Assembly: GCA_025201865.1 (NCBI GenBank)
Contig: MU602904.1
Span: forward strand, 1 to 33,704
Reading direction: 5' to 3'
DNA: 33,704 bases
Source of the DNA: Ramicandelaber brevisporus
Lineage: Eukaryota > Kickxellomycota > Ramicandelaberales > Ramicandelaberaceae
Below, piece after piece: positions 1 to 11,463 of this stretch (the first letter of the stretch is position 1; each line of letters opens with the position of its first letter). The notes beneath the pieces are model-generated. The model was not told the DNA's origin. It saw nothing but the letters and a program-made list of their open reading frames with translations, and searched no databases. The translations under genes were made by a program, and so were the position numbers.

Positions 1-668
1 GTTCGTGGCACATTTCGTTTGCCTGCCTGTGTCTTTTACCGTGCTATTCACTCCTCCAGTCTGTCTGTCTATAATGAGTGTATCGATCTGGTCAATCATC
101 TGCCACTTCGTCTGTTCCGTGCTGATAAGCATCAGTCAGCTTCTCATCCTCTTCCTCTTCTTCTTCCTCCTCTGGCTGTCAACACTTAGCATCTCCTCAG
201 CGCAGATGTGACATTGTGAACCAGCACCATCACCATTACCATCACCATCACCATCATGCCACTTTGCCACGCCATCATGTCACTTTGCCACACTATTCTG
301 CTGAATCATTCTGCCTCATTACTCTGCAGCCGATCGGTCTGTGCCACTGAACTGGCTCCTTCGGCGTGACCATCCTAAATCAACCTCCTCGGGTCTGTCC
401 TTTTAGTGTCTTGTTCTCATTATCGATCAACTCTGCATATAGGGTCCTTTCTATCGTTTCCGAGGAGCAGTCTTATCCGATGCTTATTTTAGCGTGCCAA
501 TATTTTCATGCTCTATCTCCATGATGTCCGAAGGTGGAGCTGCCTTTCTGACGTGCAGATCTTGCAGCTCAATTGAGACAACAATAACAACAGCAAAAAA
601 AAAAACAGGCAGAAACGCCAGTTCCTTTTTTTCTCCCAAAGCGAATCACCACCTCACTGTTCATCGAG
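1..668. other. Region without a supported gene, upstream of PIS1
   Basis: No convincing coding region is seen. An open frame at 5-211 starts only with GTG and reads as a hydrophobic, compositionally biased peptide with no recognisable domain. The stretch holds a CACCAT-type simple repeat (about 226-256), a 20-bp direct repeat (251-291), and an A-rich then T-rich leader (about 590-640) just before the PIS1 start. The right part is probably the PIS1 promoter and 5' leader. What lies at the left edge is unknown. Confidence 0.5.
251..291. repeat. 20-bp direct repeat, two copies, period 21
   Basis: Copies at 251-270 and 272-291 differ at a single base. Each ends in CACTTTGCCAC. They follow a CACCAT simple repeat and lie about 380 bp upstream of the PIS1 start codon. 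They could be a local slippage product or a paired factor site; the sequence alone does not decide. Confidence 0.7.
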
Positions 669-1454
669 ATGGCCGGTAGCAACTCCAGGACGCCAGCTAC
701 AGCCTCAGCCTCGAACGGCAATGCGGTTACCAGCCAGCAAAAGCAGTTGGAGCCTCGCGATGTGTTCTACTTTGTTCCCAATCTGATTGGCTACTCACGG
801 ATCGTGCTTGCTGCACTTGCCCTGTACTACATGGAAGACGCTCCATGGCCATGTTTCTTCCTCTACGCTGCATCATGCCTGCTGGACGCAGTTGATGGCC
901 ATGCTGCTCGTTACTTTGATCAGTGCACTACATTTGGCGCTGTCCTCGACATGGTTACCGACCGCTGCACCACCACCTGCCTGCTCTGCTTCCTTGCCAG
1001 CACATATCCACCCTGGGCATTGCTGTTCCAATTTTTGATCTCGCTCGACATTTCCAGCCACTACATGCACATGTATGCTTCGTTGACCACTGGAGCCAAG
1101 AGCCACAAGCAGACCAACGAGACTCAAAATTTCCTGTTGAGAGCTTACTACAGCAACAATCTGGTGCTGTTTGCAGTGTGCTTCTTCAACGAGTCATTCT
1201 TTGTGCTGTTGTATTTGCTGCACTTTGTTGAGGATGGCCCGTATCTGCACTATGTGCTGTACCCATTGCTGGCTATCACAGGTGTTGTCAGCTTTGGAAA
1301 GCAAGTTATCAATGTCATTCAGTTTGTCGGAGCATCTAAGGCCCTGGCCGAACAGGATGTAGCCGCACGGAACACAGCGGCGGCTATCACGACCAACAGC
1401 GAGGCACCAGCCACGAGAACTACCCCTACAACCAAGTCTCGTAAGATGAACTAA
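669..1454 (+). CDS. PIS1: CDP-diacylglycerol--inositol 3-phosphatidyltransferase (phosphatidylinositol synthase)
   Basis: This is an integral membrane enzyme of the CDP-alcohol phosphatidyltransferase family. It would make phosphatidylinositol and CMP from CDP-diacylglycerol and myo-inositol, normally in the ER. The 261-residue protein has the full family signature DGxxAR-x8-GxxxDxxxD at residues 76-98 (D76, G77, A80, R81, G90, D94, D98), including the metal-binding and catalytic aspartates. Several hydrophobic segments follow. The sequence FYFVPNLIGYSR at 33-44 is typical of the eukaryotic PI synthases, as is the roughly 220-residue core. The N-terminal 28 residues are polar and the C-terminal tail (about 225-261) is Ala/Thr-rich; both look like extensions beyond the yeast enzyme. 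The ATG at 669 directly precedes the polar leader, and no in-frame upstream ATG was preferred. The gene is followed in tandem by HAT1, 222 bp downstream. Confidence 0.93.
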   Translation: MAGSNSRTPATASASNGNAVTSQQKQLEPRDVFYFVPNLIGYSRIVLAALALYYMEDAPWPCFFLYAASCLLDAVDGHAARYFDQCTTFGAVLDMVTDRCTTTCLLCFLASTYPPWALLFQFLISLDISSHYMHMYASLTTGAKSHKQTNETQNFLLRAYYSNNLVLFAVCFFNESFFVLLYLLHFVEDGPYLHYVLYPLLAITGVVSFGKQVINVIQFVGASKALAEQDVAARNTAAAITTNSEAPATRTTPTTKSRKMN

Positions 1455-1676
1455 ACCTTTTACCACTATTCATTACTATCAATGATGTTCAAACTATCTA
1501 TCTAAATTCAGTTCCAATAGATGTTCTCGAGTTAGAATATCAGGGGAGACAAGAAGCAGTATAGTTTGTTTGTGTTTTGTTTTGTGTGTTGGTATTCCCC
1601 TCTCCTCCCAAACACTCCGATTCTCAAAACAAACAAAACCTTTCACAAAAAAAAAAACATATCGCTACAGCGCTCA

Positions 1677-3398
1677 ATGACAACAAGCGCATCGTCGTCA
1701 GCCTCTTCCTCCACCTCCGCCGCTAAAGCTCACGGCGGCACCAGTGGTGTTTCCCGTACGGAACTCGGCCAGTGGGTTGTTGATTCCACCGCCGCTACCG
1801 AGATTCGTCTGATCGACGGCAGCACCGAGTCTTCTTTGCGCAAGTCTCTCTACAGCACTCAATGCTCTCCACGCAACGCTGCCTTCAATCCATTGTTTAC
1901 ATATCCAATCTTTGGACAGGACGAGCGTGTGTTTGGATTGAGTGATTTGCGCATTCAGCTGTACTTTACATCGGGAAGCTTGGATTTGTTTGTGGGAGTT
2001 ACAAACAGCGCAAAGATTGATGACTATCGACACGATGCGACTGCTGATGATGTGTATGGGTTGCTGGAGAAGCATTTGTTGCCGTTCAAAAAGGATTGCA
2101 CGGAAGAAGATGACGGTCCAGATTATGATAGTGGAGATGAAGATAATAATGACGAAGGTGACAATGATGAAGATGAAGATGAAGATGATGACGATGAGGA
2201 TGATGACGATGACAATGATGAAGTGGAAGGCGGTGAGGATGATAACGATGATGATGAGCCAGCTGCTAAGAAGACACGCACTGGTCCACACAAGCTACGC
2301 CGTCAGCCACGGGACCGCGGCCCACGCGATTACCACATCGACAAGGATACATTTGGCGTAATTGCCGAAGACGCAGTTCGCAAGTTTAAACCGATGGGCA
2401 AGCTGATCAAGACTTACAAGTCACGCCGCAGTAACCATGTTGATTCCACTGACGATTCTGCCGAAACCGAGCAAGCTGACGAAGAGCCACAGTACGAGAT
2501 GTATCTGGCCTCGTTTGAAACTCCTGGCTTCCGTGATTACTACCGCAAGTTACGCATGTTCCCAGTGCTATTTATTGAAGGCGCCACATTCCTCAGCGCC
2601 AATGACCCGAACTGGCTCACTCTTCTCGTGTTCCGTCGCTCTGTCAACTGCAATACTGGCCAATCCAACGGCAGCGCTTCATGGTCCAAGTACAAGTATG
2701 ATTTAGTGGGATTCACTACACTGTATCGCTACTTCCACTATCCAAATATGGTTCGGATGCGCATTAGCCAGGTTGTCGTATTGCCCACATATCAGCGCCA
2801 AGGCCATGCCGAGCAAATGTACCGTTTCGTTTATGACCGCATGTGCCGCGCTGGTGAGTACGTTGACCTGGATTGGCCATTTGCTCCAACCGCCGAAAGC
2901 CTCGCTGCCTCGCCACTTGCCTCAATTCTCTCTCAAACAGATGCTGTTCTTGAGAAAGATCGCAGCAAACTAGCTGTTGATTTAACGGTCGAAGATCCAT
3001 CTGAAGACTATGCTCGTCTGCGAGATCTTTCCGATTTGCGATTCCTTATCCGCCAAACCAACTTTGGCCGTCCAGCTGGCTCTGCAATCAACTCAAACGA
3101 CTGGCTCCTGTCGGCCGATTACACCAAAGCACAGGAGTTTGTAGACGAGTTGCGTGCCAAGTTCAAGTTTAGCCAGCCACAGGCCAATCGACTGTTCCAG
3201 ATTCTGCTGCTATACAGTATCAAGAACTGGGCAGATGTTAAAGAGCGTGAAAAGTATAGATTGTATGTGAAGCGACACATTTATGCGAGAGATAAAGACA
3301 TGTTGTTGGAAATGTCGGAGGATGAGCGCAAGAAGGCACTCGCTGCACTTTACGCGGCCATTGAAGATGATTATAGAACAATCATGAATCTGATTTAA
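1677..3398 (+). CDS. HAT1: Histone acetyltransferase type B catalytic subunit (Hat1)
   Basis: Hat1 acetylates newly made histone H4 (K5/K12), acting with an RbAp46/Hat2 partner. The 573-residue protein has the Hat1 N-terminal domain (about 29-135; note FNPLFTYPIFGQDE at 70-83). A GNAT-type domain follows, with the acetyl-CoA loop QVVVLPTYQRQGHAEQMY at 365-382. The conserved VEDPSEDYARLRD at 438-450 contains the probable catalytic Glu439. The ATG at 1677 is the first in the frame; upstream codons back to 1566 are open but begin with TTG and read like leader. An unusual Asp/Glu-rich tract (about 143-194) is inserted between the two domains and is followed by a basic stretch (KKTR...KLRRQPRDR) that could be a nuclear localisation signal. 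The protein is longer than yeast Hat1 mainly because of this insert and a C-terminal helical part. Confidence 0.93.
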   Translation: MTTSASSSASSSTSAAKAHGGTSGVSRTELGQWVVDSTAATEIRLIDGSTESSLRKSLYSTQCSPRNAAFNPLFTYPIFGQDERVFGLSDLRIQLYFTSGSLDLFVGVTNSAKIDDYRHDATADDVYGLLEKHLLPFKKDCTEEDDGPDYDSGDEDNNDEGDNDEDEDEDDDDEDDDDDNDEVEGGEDDNDDDEPAAKKTRTGPHKLRRQPRDRGPRDYHIDKDTFGVIAEDAVRKFKPMGKLIKTYKSRRSNHVDSTDDSAETEQADEEPQYEMYLASFETPGFRDYYRKLRMFPVLFIEGATFLSANDPNWLTLLVFRRSVNCNTGQSNGSASWSKYKYDLVGFTTLYRYFHYPNMVRMRISQVVVLPTYQRQGHAEQMYRFVYDRMCRAGEYVDLDWPFAPTAESLAASPLASILSQTDAVLEKDRSKLAVDLTVEDPSEDYARLRDLSDLRFLIRQTNFGRPAGSAINSNDWLLSADYTKAQEFVDELRAKFKFSQPQANRLFQILLLYSIKNWADVKEREKYRLYVKRHIYARDKDMLLEMSEDERKKALAALYAAIEDDYRTIMNLI

Positions 3399-3477
3399 AC
3401 ATTAAACAGTATTTAAAAAAGAAATTAGAGCATTCGAATTAAATTAAAAAGTATGGAATTGTAATGTCGGTTATGTG

Positions 3478-3507
3478 CAAAAAGAAAGAAAGAAAGAAAG
3501 AAAGAAA
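3478..3507. repeat. (GAAA)n microsatellite
   Basis: A run of GAAA units lies between the convergent 3' ends of HAT1 and the giant low-complexity gene. It is a simple slippage-type repeat with no other function visible. Confidence 0.9.
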
Positions 3508-3521
3508 CAATGTTAAAGGAT

Positions 3522-4512
3522 CTAAACAGAAATCGGCGCAGTAGTAGATTTAATTGTGGAAATCGCAGGCAAGGGAGATGTGGAAAGGTCAAATGATTGT
3601 GGTTCAGCTTCGTTGTCAACTTCATTTTCATTTTCATTTTCATCTTCATCATCTTCATCATCTTCGTCTTCTTGCTCACTATCGGTCACGTACTCATACT
3701 CAACATCCTCGTCCTCTTCTTCGTACTCATCTTCATCATCATCAAACTCGCCATCTTCGTCATCGTACTCTTCACCATCGTCATCCTCTTCATCATAGTA
3801 GTCATCCTCTTCATCATACTCGTCATCATAATCATCATCCTCATCTGAATACTCATCCTCGTACGCTTCATCGTACTCTTCAACCATACTAGACTGCTCA
3901 ATCTCGCTGTCTTCAGCACCAAGGTCATGTTCCATTTCAGCAATGACATCGTTGAAGATGCGATGGATTCGTGGAGGGACTGGGTCGAATCGAACGCTGC
4001 GCAGAGACGATGTACTCATCATACTACGTGCACTTGACATGATACGAGCGCCATATTCATCACGGCGGACCAGAATTGATCGCACAGTCGGAGTGGGTGA
4101 CGGAGCGCGAACTGGCTGAGGAATAGGTGGTGTTGGAGACTTTGGTGGAGGTGGAGGTGGAGATGGTGACTTGGGTGGAGGAGGTGGAGGAGACTGTTGG
4201 TCCTCAGCAACAGATGGAGATACAGACCGCGAGCGGGTCAGTGGGGTGTCATCAGTCACAAGAACAGGTGGGGTTAGATCGATATCATCAACAGAAGTCG
4301 ACTGGGGCTCAGGCGAATGAGACTCGGTGCCAAGTTCGATACCACGAGATGTTGATGTTGATACTGATGCTGATGCTGATGCTGACGTTGATTCTGAAGT
4401 AGTGTCCAGATTGTGCTCGTCACTAGTCGAAGATACCACATGAATATTCAAATTGTTATTGCTATTGCTTGTTTCAACAGTGACTTCAGGTACTTCAGCT
4501 TCAGCTTCTTCC

Positions 4513-4543
<31 letters not shown>

Positions 4544-7500
4544 CAGGCTCGTCATCTACATCGCTGTCTGATTCATCATTACTGCTGTCACTATCAGAAT
4601 CGGTTTCATCAGAGTCGCTCTCAGGCTCAAGCTCATCATCATCCCACGATGAGATAGCCTTGTTACGCAGAGTTGGGCTCAAGAACATGATACGCTTGCG
4701 ACGCTCTTCTTCATCATCTTCGTCCAAATCAACATTGTCATTGCCAGTGGTGGTGGATGGCGCATCGGAGGCTGCTGACTTGAGTGGGAGAGATGGTGGT
4801 GGCGGTGGAGAAGAAAGGAGAGCACCATCAATGTTTGCAATTGAGTCCGTGGAATCAGCAAGACGACGATGAGAGTTGGGCGGAGAACGAGCTCTCAATA
4901 CGCGCTGATCAATTGCCATGGAGGGAGTAAATGTGGCTTGAATCAATGCGGGTTGTTCCTTCTGCACAGATCTTGATGACTCTTGAGCCATGGCAGCCTT
5001 CGGGTCAAACGGTGCGGTTAATGCAGAGAAACCAGAGTTGTCAACAGAAGATGGCGACTGGGCAGAAGCATCAGCATCGGCGTTGGCATTGTTGGACGGA
5101 GACTGGCTGGCAGCAACCGCAGAGAGGGCAGCACGAACCTTGTCACGATCCTGCAGTATCTGCATCGAAGCTCTCCGCTCGAAATCACGCTCCTTCTTCA
5201 TTGTGTGCAAAACATCACCAACCATGGCAGTACCCAGCACAGATGCACGTTCATTTGACAAGCCTTCTTTAAGCAGTAAATTGCGAGTGATTGTTGCAAT
5301 AATATCCTGAAGCTGTTGCTCAGTAAATCCATCGCTTGACTGAGCAGCTGCGGTGGATGGCAGACTGACATTGGCAAGTTGAGGGGACTTTGGATTGAGC
5401 AAAGTTGTTTTGCGACGAAGCGATCGACGAGTAGCACTGGAGCTGTTGGATGAATTTGTGGAGCGAATTGACCAATTGGAGACAGTCGATCTATCGTCAA
5501 GAACGTCCCATGATTCCATTGCTGCCTTGGCATCTGCTGATGATACTGTGGCTTCCAATTGTTGAACATGCTGCTGATGCTGCTGTTGCTGTTGCTGTTG
5601 TTGAGGCAGAGCAGAGTCATTCATTGGAGGTGATTTAAGAGATGATGCCAAATTTGCTAGCTGAGAATCAGAAGGCATTGGAGGAACAGGTGGGATACTC
5701 TCACCAGGAGCATATCCAGGCCACACGCCTTGCTCCATCAACATTCTGCGTGACAATCTACGCGCTGCCTTTGGAAGTGGGTTCACGGAAGATGCCGGTG
5801 GTTGGCTGCCGGGCAATGGAATCTGCTTCTGTAGAGGAGATTGCACTCCGATTTTACTCACGCGCTTCATCCATTTACCATCAATACTGATTCTACTGGG
5901 CATTGGAGGCTGTAGCTGTTTACTCATTCTCTTCTTGGGTTTAGCTACAGTTGAAGCATCTTTGTTGGCTGGCTGATTATGATGGACTATATATGATCTA
6001 CGTGATTGTCTGCGTTTAGATCCAGCCTGCATCACTGCTACTGCTGTATTTACTGTACTAGAGCTACTATTCACACTGTGTCCATTAATAGTATTACCAT
6101 TGTTATTATTACCATTATTATTAGTAGTAATATTTGTACCATTGTTACTATCAGAGTGTTGGTGCTGTTTGGCGAGTGATTTGATTTCATTTTGTGATTT
6201 GATTTGTGCTATAGTCAAAAATGGAGCTGGATGATAGTATGAATCAGGTACCACTTTACTCAACCGCCGCTGCTGCTTATTATTATTGCTACTGCTATTG
6301 CTATTAACATTTTTATATTTGTTATAGCGTTGGTTGGCTTCATCAATAGTAATCAATTTTACACCAGAGCGCAGTTCGTTAGTTGGAGTTCCATTTAATC
6401 TCAGAATTGGTTTACTAATTGAGCGTGACGCTGTAGATGCAGACTGGGGCAGAGATGGAGGCACGAGTGGTGTCACGCTATCCAGTGGAGGCAGTTGTGG
6501 TGGCAGAGGTGATATGGCAGGAATTGGAGACAAAACACGAGGCTCGGAGATGATTGGCGGAGATGAAGTTGAGTCATTTTTCTTTATTGAGCCAGTCTTT
6601 AATGCATTTGATACAATCTTTCTAACTGCACTGTTGATCTTTGACATTTGAACTGATGCTGATGCTAGCATTACTTGTCTTTTACCTTCATCTGAGCTAG
6701 CTCTGCCTGTTGCTGTCAGTGACCGAGTAGAGTTTGATAATGACGGTCTGGACTCATTAATGTGGATAGTCAATGCACGTGCCATCTCATTTGGTGTAGA
6801 ATTATTATTACTGTTGTTGTTACTGTTACTAGCAATGGGTCCATCGAAACTAGTGACTGAGCGATCCATGGTAATAGTCTGTGAAGGCAAAGTCTTTTTA
6901 TTTGTAGTAATATTGCGCAGTTTCTTAAATCCACTGGTGACTGATTTACCAAATTGAGCGGCAACCGATTGTGACTGAGCAGCATTGTTTGGTGAAGCTG
7001 AAGCTGAAGCTGAGCTGGTAGCTAGTATTGGAGCGGCTGGATCAACCACCACAGCTGATTTACCATCAATAAATGCGCCAGGTCCAAGCAGACTGTGTTG
7101 GTTATAAGTGGCCGAATTATTGGAACCAAGCCGATGATGGCGTGGACTAATTGGCTGCCTCAATGGACTAGAGTTTGACCCACTATCGCTATTATCCACC
7201 TGAATATCGTCATCTGCAGCCACGTTGCTCGTGCTAACCTTATGAGGACCAGCCTGTTTTCTGTACTGCTGCTGCTGCTGCTGGTGTTGCTGCTGCTTCT
7301 GCTGTTGCTGATGGAGACTCTTGGAAGGAACCGCTGGCAGTGACTGAGGCGATGAAGATGAGGATGGCGAGGATGTAGACTGTATGTGCAGAAGAGAATC
7401 TTTCCTCGGAGGAACCACACTAGTTGCAGGCGATGATGGCTGGCTGAACTCTGAGCGAGTTGGAGTTGGCGGTACTCTAGCCATCATTGAAGCTGCAGAT

Positions 7501-9658
7501 GACGCCACAGTCTGCTGGTTGGCCAATACTGGTGAGCGCGATGGCACTGGATGGGGAGGACTTGCTGAGGGGGACTGTGTGGATACATTATCCAGAGTGC
7601 GGGGAATCTGTTTTCTGCGAGATGAGCCAAACATTGATGCCTGACGATGAAGTTGAGAATCCACAGCTGGATCAGTGCTACTCTGCTGCTGGGCGACTGT
7701 AGACTGCATCAGTGTCGATGTGGTAGTGGTAGTGGTAGTGGTAGTGATATTAATGGATGAGGGCAGAGTGTGAACAGGAATGTTGACAGTAGCTACAGAG
7801 TCGGATGAGGTGTTGGAGCCTGACCTGGCAGCTGCCTGCACATTACCATTAGACAACTTGACAGCGGGAGGAGGCGATGACGATGACTTCTTGACAGCAG
7901 CAGCAGTTGGACCGCTTGACATCAACATGTCCATTTCTGCATCAATATCAAGCAATGCCTTCTCGATTTGATTGGACACATTTGTAGCTTCAGCCTGAGC
8001 TGCATGAAGTGCATTATTGCCACGAGTTGCTGATGCAGTGCCAGTGCCAGTGCCAGTGCCAATGCCAGTGCCAATGCCAGCTGCGCTAGTTGTACCAGTT
8101 GTACCAGTTGTTTTGTTTGATGCCACACTATCTAGTTCATTTTCGAGGTCATCGAATAATGAAGCAGAGTCAACCATATATAATGAACGAACAGGTATAA
8201 TAGAGGCATTATCGATGGCAGTCAGAGGCCGATTGTCAGTTTCAGTTATGCTTAATCCATCCAATTCATCCAAATTATTTCCAATTTCATAAATAGATTT
8301 AATGTCACTTCCAATTCGCTGCTGAATCTTCATTCGTGTTCTCTTCGGTCTGGCTATTGGCTTTGAGTTCAACTTTGAACCTTCATCACTGTCATTATTT
8401 CTGCCAGCACTCGTTGCATTTGACCGACTAGATGTCCCAATTGATTGTAACAATGCATCATAATCATTCAACTTTGTCTCCTGCTTTGTCACCGTCGTTG
8501 CTGCAGATGCCAAATCCACATTAGAGCTAACTGCTGGCTGTGAGGGCACAAGCAATGGTTTCGAGCCAGTTCGTTGCATCGGAATTGGGCCGAGAGGAGC
8601 AGACTGCCAAACGGGAGTTGCGCCAGGGGATGTCACATATTCAGTGCTGTTCATTGATTTCAACAAAGATACTGCTGGCTGCGGAACTGGCGTCGTATAA
8701 GTTGGGCTCGACACAGTGGTGGTCGTTGCTGTTCCGGTTGCCGAGGATGAGGATCCAGAGGGCGAGAATGGCATCGCTAGCAACATCATACCTGAGTTGG
8801 CAGCCGCTGTTGCAACGGAAGCAGCGGCAGCAGCTTTAGATGAAATCGGTGGCAAGTCTTTGCGAGGATCAATAGTTCCAGTTGGGTATTGCCAAATACT
8901 GCCAGGAATCACCAAGAGAGGCAGCATTGGTCTACGGCGACCACGCGGACCGCGTGCTTTACTGCGATACTTGACACCATTGGGTGAGCTGTAGAGAAGC
9001 ATCGGCCTGAAAATAGGCATTGAGCAATCTAACAGCGCCTGCTGCGGATATCTGGGAGGTGGTCTCCAGAATCTGGATACAACAGTGACTGATGAGGGCG
9101 ATCGGCCATGGCTGTTTGAGCTGACAGTTGGCGAGGTAGACGGCAGCTTGGACTGGGCCGCTGACGTAACAGGAGAAGCCGATGAAGATTGAATAGAAGC
9201 TTGCTGCTGAATCTGAACAACAGCAGCAGCAGTAGCGGCGGCGGCGGCGGCGGCAGTCGCTGGAGCCAAAGCCGGCTGATGGTGCTGGGTCTGCTGGACA
9301 GCCTCAGCATGTTGTGCCATATACTGATTACGTGCCATCTGATGTGATATGGCTGCTGACTGAGTTGATGTATGCCATTGTGCAGCTTGCAATCGTGCAT
9401 ATATTTGATCAAGAGGGTTCGTTGCAGCCACGGTCGCAGAGGTCGTCTGAGGAGCATATGCAGGATATCCAGTGTATGCAGGAACACTAGTCTGCATTGC
9501 ATAGGCTTGCTGTTGCTGTTGCTGCTGCTGAGCCTGTTGTTGATATGCCATTGCATTGTACATTTGGTAAGCTCCGTATTGTTGAGAATATGCAATCTGC
9601 GCTGCCGATGCTGCCACTTGTTGATTGTATGCGGCCGCAGTTGCTGCTGCAATTGCAT

Positions 9659-9692
<34 letters not shown>

Positions 9693-10568
9693 ATGGGACT
9701 GGGACCGCGGTTGCGCTTGGGGTTGGGTGAATGCAGCTGCAATGCTCGGAGCCTGCATGGTAGTGGAATGACCTGGATATGGAGGCGGAGGAGGCGAATG
9801 CGAATGCGAATGCGACGATGGCTGCGTTGGTGACTTGTGGGATGAATTTGTCTGTGCATGCGATGTCTTCACTGAAGCAGATTGATGCGATTGCTTTGAT
9901 AGCTTTGGAGGAACGGGCGGAGGAACGCTGCCAGGAACTGGTCTCTGCCGTTCAATCATGTACTGTGAAGCTGCCAACATTGTGCTCGTTGGAGCAAATA
10001 AAGCTCGCTCAGCTGGATCATCTCGATTTTGAGGCTGCTGTTGCTGCTGTTGCTGCTGTTGCTGGTGATGATTCTGGCTCCTGCTCTGTGATAGCTGTCT
10101 CGACGGATGATTGTGTGGGCTACGCGCGCCTGCAGCACCCGCAGCATAGTTCGCCGACGAAGGTGAGGTCGCCACCGCAGTACCTGCCTGATATTTCGGA
10201 GTTACCAAGCTATTAACCGCGCCATAGTTCCCCTGCATAGTCGTGCCACCTGGTGCTGGCGGTGCTGCTGCTGCTGCTGTCATCATGTTCGATGCATGCA
10301 TTCTACTGGCATCATGTCGCTTCGTGTCCTTCGATGGGCTCGATACCATGTGCATCGCACGAGAGTTGCTGCTAGTAGTTGGAGTGACTGGAGGGGAAGA
10401 GGCAGCCACCTTGTACAGGGGCAACGAGCGCTGTTGTTGTTGCTGGTGCTGTTGTTGTTGCTGTTGTTGTTGCTGCTGGTGCTGGTGAGCAGATTGCACA
10501 CTCTGCTCCTTCGACTGTTGAGCCTGCTGCGAGCTTGACGGTTTGTCGCGTGTCAGGAACCGCTTCAT
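3522..10568 (-). CDS. Giant low-complexity, mostly disordered protein of unknown function
   Basis: The function is not recognised. From the first in-frame ATG (10568; upstream codons to 10742 are open but start with TTG and are pyrimidine-tract leader) the protein has 2348 residues. The N-terminal third has polyglutamine runs (about 29-46, 169-178, 293-303, 346-354), Ala runs and Pro-rich SH3-ligand-like motifs (PPPVPPK near 216). A compact island rich in Arg, Pro, Trp and Tyr lies at about 499-577 (SRFWRPPPRYPQQ... to IWQYPTG). The middle is Ser/Thr/Asn-rich with many possible phosphosites. Residues about 1746-1820 look helical, possibly coiled coil. The C-terminal region has PPPPPKSP repeats, then a long Asp/Glu/Tyr tract. 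The pattern suggests a scaffold or regulatory protein (cell polarity, RNA or chromatin), but that is inference. It converges with HAT1 and diverges from the bZIP gene. Confidence 0.8.
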
Positions 10569-11372
10569 CTCGCAAAGTATACTTTGTACAGGAACAAGAA
10601 ATGACGAGGAAAGAAATAAAGAAAGAAAAGAAAAGAAAGAAAGAAAGTTATGAATGGATAGCGCTTCGCACCGAGAGAAAGAGAGGGTTAGAGAAGGGGA
10701 GAGAGGAGGGGAAACGAGGCTATAAATGAGAAGAACGGTCAAAGCTGGTCTGTATGAGCAAGCGATCTCAAGCCACCGGCTCGGATAATAAAGCCTGTAT
10801 GGAAAGTGAGTGTGTAGATATCGAATGTGTGTGTGAGAGCTCTCGCGCGCGCTTTCATGTCCGCCGCAGTCTTCGGTGTGTTTAGCGAGTGGTTCAAATA
10901 TATCAGCTACCTATCATTGCCTTTCCTCCCTCCCTATTTTCTCGGTGCATTCCCGGTTCTATCACCTGGTTCGTTTTTGGTAGACGTCCGCTCCGGGGTA
11001 CATGATGAGAGATGGGGATCGGGGTACATGCAAGAGACCTGCAACTTGCATATTTGGCCTATCACCACGGTGCGATTTCTCTGCAGTCGATTCGTCTGCC
11101 AATCGAACCAATTGCATGACGTATTCATGCATACTGTTCGATATCGATCCACGATGCAACAATGCAGTGATACAATGATGCAGCCACCGCCATTTGCATA
11201 ATGATTCACGATGACGATGATGGTGGCTTGCTGCTGGTTATACATAAAACCTCCTGAAAAGCCTCGCTCCTTTGTGTTTTTCTGAGGCCAAGACACCAGT
11301 TAATGACAAAAGCTATTCTAAGTTCCCGTCGAAGGAACACTCTTTTACTATTGGTGACCTGTTTCCAATTGA

Positions 11373-11392
11373 TGTTGAGTAATGTTGAGTAA
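11373..11392. promoter_or_regulatory. Tandem TGTTGAGTAA repeat, possible bZIP/AP-1-like sites
   Basis: The 10-mer TGTTGAGTAA occurs twice head to tail with no gap. TGAGTAA is close to AP-1/Yap-type half-site combinations, so two bZIP-type sites one helical turn apart are possible. It lies about 290 bp upstream of the bZIP start. The regulatory role is inference only. Confidence 0.35.
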
Positions 11393-11463
11393 CCCAAATA
11401 CACATTCATTGTCGTGTCTCTATTCACTCACTGATTTCGACTATGTGGTTGATTTTACAGCTG

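Noticed and set aside
5-211. Open frame at the left edge as a gene
   Set aside because: It starts only with GTG, reads as a biased hydrophobic peptide, and has no domain or supporting context.
9029-9859. Second long frame within the giant gene (His/Gln/Leu/Arg-rich)
   Set aside because: It is an alternative reading of the CAG/CAA repeats and has no independent start context or domain.
10569-10742. N-terminal extension of the giant protein
   Set aside because: The extension begins with TTG and its hydrophobic sequence comes from a pyrimidine-tract leader; the first ATG is at 10568.
10995-11030. Direct repeat GGGGTACATG as a regulatory pair
   Set aside because: Two 10-bp copies 26 bp apart in a 1.1-kb region are too weak to call without conservation data.
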